This document shows, in pieces, positions 62,431-64,000 of a stretch of 64,000 bases of DNA (position 1 is the stretch's first letter; every line of letters begins with the position of its first letter). Position numbers and translations under genes: made by a program. Below the pieces are notes generated by a model. The model had not been told where the DNA came from. It did no database searches and saw only the letters and a list, made by a program, of their open reading frames with translations. Source of the DNA: Aphelocoma coerulescens. Lineage: Eukaryota > Chordata > Aves > Passeriformes > Corvidae. Where the stretch lies: the NCBI RefSeq assembly GCF_041296385.1, contig NC_091016.1, positions 18,017,497 to 18,081,496 on the forward strand. Direction: 5' to 3'.

Positions 62431-63570
62431 GACAACCTATGGATTATTAATCTCTGGGCAGCTTCTTGCGGGCAGCTTCCTGCGGCTGGGAACTAGTGCT
62501 GCCCTCTTTTAACTTTTCCAGCTCCTCATCATGGGATGTGTGTGTTATGTGGGGAATTGATGCCAGTTTCGGTGCCTGGCTTTTAGAATTTACAGAGCCT
62601 TTGCAAATAATCTTTTTGTATAATACAGCACAGCTCAGAGTTCCCTTTCTGACTGTCCAGTAAGGTGCTGTTCGCTCATAAAATTCTATCAACAGATATA
62701 TCAATCCACCGAAACTTCTGTAAGTATAAATAAAACCCTTTGTGGTTTCTCTTTCCTGACAGTGACCTCTCATAAACTCACCGTAGGGTCAGAGGTGTAT
62801 GTGAGGCATGTCTGGTCATCTCTGTGTAGTGCATCCCGTTGTATTTATCTGAGCACTAATGCAGACTATATCTGTTTTAGCAGGGTGTTCTGCCCATGAT
62901 AACACTCTCTTTCTTGTCAGGTTTGATTAGCCCCAAGTAAATGCTCACATGGCTAAACCATTTGTGCCGCTGGAGGTGCTTTGCATGTCTCCACACAGAA
63001 CTGCATTGCATCATCATCCATAATAAAGATTTTGCAAATCAAATACGGCTCCTTCTAAAGCCTAAATGACAGACAAGATGGTGGCACCAGTTTGTGTGAG
63101 CGGAGAATCTGACTCTGGACTTGAGATGTGCTTAAGACAATTGCCAGTGACTGTTCAGTTGTATTACAGTGCAGGTTACTTCCCCTCAGGGCATTTTGAT
63201 CCTGACATTAATAGAAAATAAAGAGCAAATTTTCTCATTAAACATCGTGGCAGCTGATATAACTGGTTGGGATATGCTGGTGATGATAGTGCTAAACTTA
63301 CAGTTGCTTTTCCAACAGCTGTGTTTCAAACTTGAAACCATGGGACAGCACTGATGCAGGAAATGAGTCTCCTCTTCCTTCCCCAACAGCAGATTTTCCT
63401 TGTGAACCCTTGTGCCTGCAGTGTGTTTCCAAGTCAGAAGTATCCCCAGCAGTGCCCTCCTGGTACTTGTATCTCATTTTACAGACCAAGTATGGCCCTT
63501 CCACAGTAGATCCTTGCTGGGTGGGCTTACAGGGAGAATTTTTTTGTTTTGCTTCTATGTAAAGAAAAAA
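62431..63570. other. Sequence between the CpG island and the terminal CR1
   Basis: No coding exon recognised. If the CpG island is a plus-strand promoter, this would be the first intron or the end of exon 1. Confidence 0.5.
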
Positions 63571-63571
63571 T

Positions 63572-64000
63572 ATCACAGAATCACAGGATCAATTAGGTTG
63601 GAAAAGACTTCTAAGATCATCGAGTCCAGCCTTGGTCTGAACGCCACTTGTCATCTAGACCACGGCACTAAATTCCATGTCCAGTCTTTCCTTAAACACT
63701 TCCGGGGACAGTAACTTCACCACCTCCCTGGGCAGCCTGTTCCAATGTCCAATCATCCTTTCAGTGAAGAAATTCCTCCTAATGTCCAACCTGAACCTCC
63801 CCTGGTGTAATCTGAGGCCATTTCCTCTTGTTGTGTCACTGGTTGCCTGGGAGAAGAGGCCGACCCCCACCTGGCTGTTCCCTCCTTTCAGGGAGTTGCA
63901 GAGAGTCTGAGCCTCCTTTGCTCCAGGCTAAACACCCCTAGCTCCCTCACCAGCTCGCCGTGAGATTTGTGCTCCAGACCCTTCCCCAGCTCTGTTGCCC
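63572..64000 (-). mobile_element. CR1 LINE, runs off the right edge
   Basis: ATCACAGAATCACAGGATCA, TAAGATCATCGAGTCCAGCC, CCTCCCTGGGCAGCCTGTTC and CTCCAGGCTAAACACCCC are complements of the CR1 3' region. Minus-strand orientation with the 3' end at about 63,572. Confidence 0.95.

Noticed and set aside
61634..62496. Frames of 146-210 codons in the 62-kb CpG island
   Set aside because: No recognisable domain and several overlapping alternatives on both strands; explained by low stop-codon frequency in GC-rich DNA.

Overview
The window is vertebrate nuclear DNA from a bird, probably a songbird. Several CR1 LINE copies carry the typical avian CR1 3' end, and pieces of LTR elements resemble endogenous-retrovirus LTRs I associate with passerine genomes. 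Genes have many short exons with clean GT-AG introns, and CpG islands mark promoters. Three genes are recognisable by translated similarity to human proteins: TMEM63A (minus strand, N-terminal part only), LEFTY (plus strand, complete) and SDE2 (minus strand, complete). The same neighbourhood exists at human 1q42.12.

Layout. 1-12.2 kb: nine coding exons of TMEM63A, residues 1-274, running off the left edge. 13.7-14.4 kb: its CpG-island promoter, a non-coding first exon and a GC-rich 20-bp minisatellite. 14.66-15.26 kb: a CR1 copy. 15.3-29.2 kb: no gene, but about 2.3 kb upstream of LEFTY there are three copies of the FoxH1 motif AATACACAT within 220 bp, the signature of a Nodal-responsive left-side (asymmetric) enhancer. 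29.27-33.3 kb: LEFTY with TATA box, four exons and a poly(A) signal. 33.3-41.2 kb: non-coding, with a pair of inverted GATA-type sites at 33.6/33.8 kb, a 1.2-kb LTR on the minus strand and an old CR1. 41.24-47.63 kb: SDE2, seven exons, with a CpG-island promoter. 48.15-48.9 kb: CR1. 49-62 kb: no gene seen. 62.0-62.43 kb: a CpG island with no recognisable gene attached, possibly the first exon of the next gene (H3-3A by human synteny). 63.57 kb to the end: another CR1.

The genes do not form a pathway. TMEM63A is a mechanosensitive channel, LEFTY a secreted Nodal antagonist and SDE2 a nuclear splicing/replication-stress factor. TMEM63A and LEFTY are head to head, so the 15 kb between their promoters could regulate both. 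LEFTY and SDE2 are tail to tail. PYCR2 and the second LEFTY copy found here in human are absent, and LEFTY is inverted relative to the human arrangement as I remember it. All exon boundaries were worked out by hand from splice consensus, reading frame and similarity to remembered human proteins; no alignment was run.
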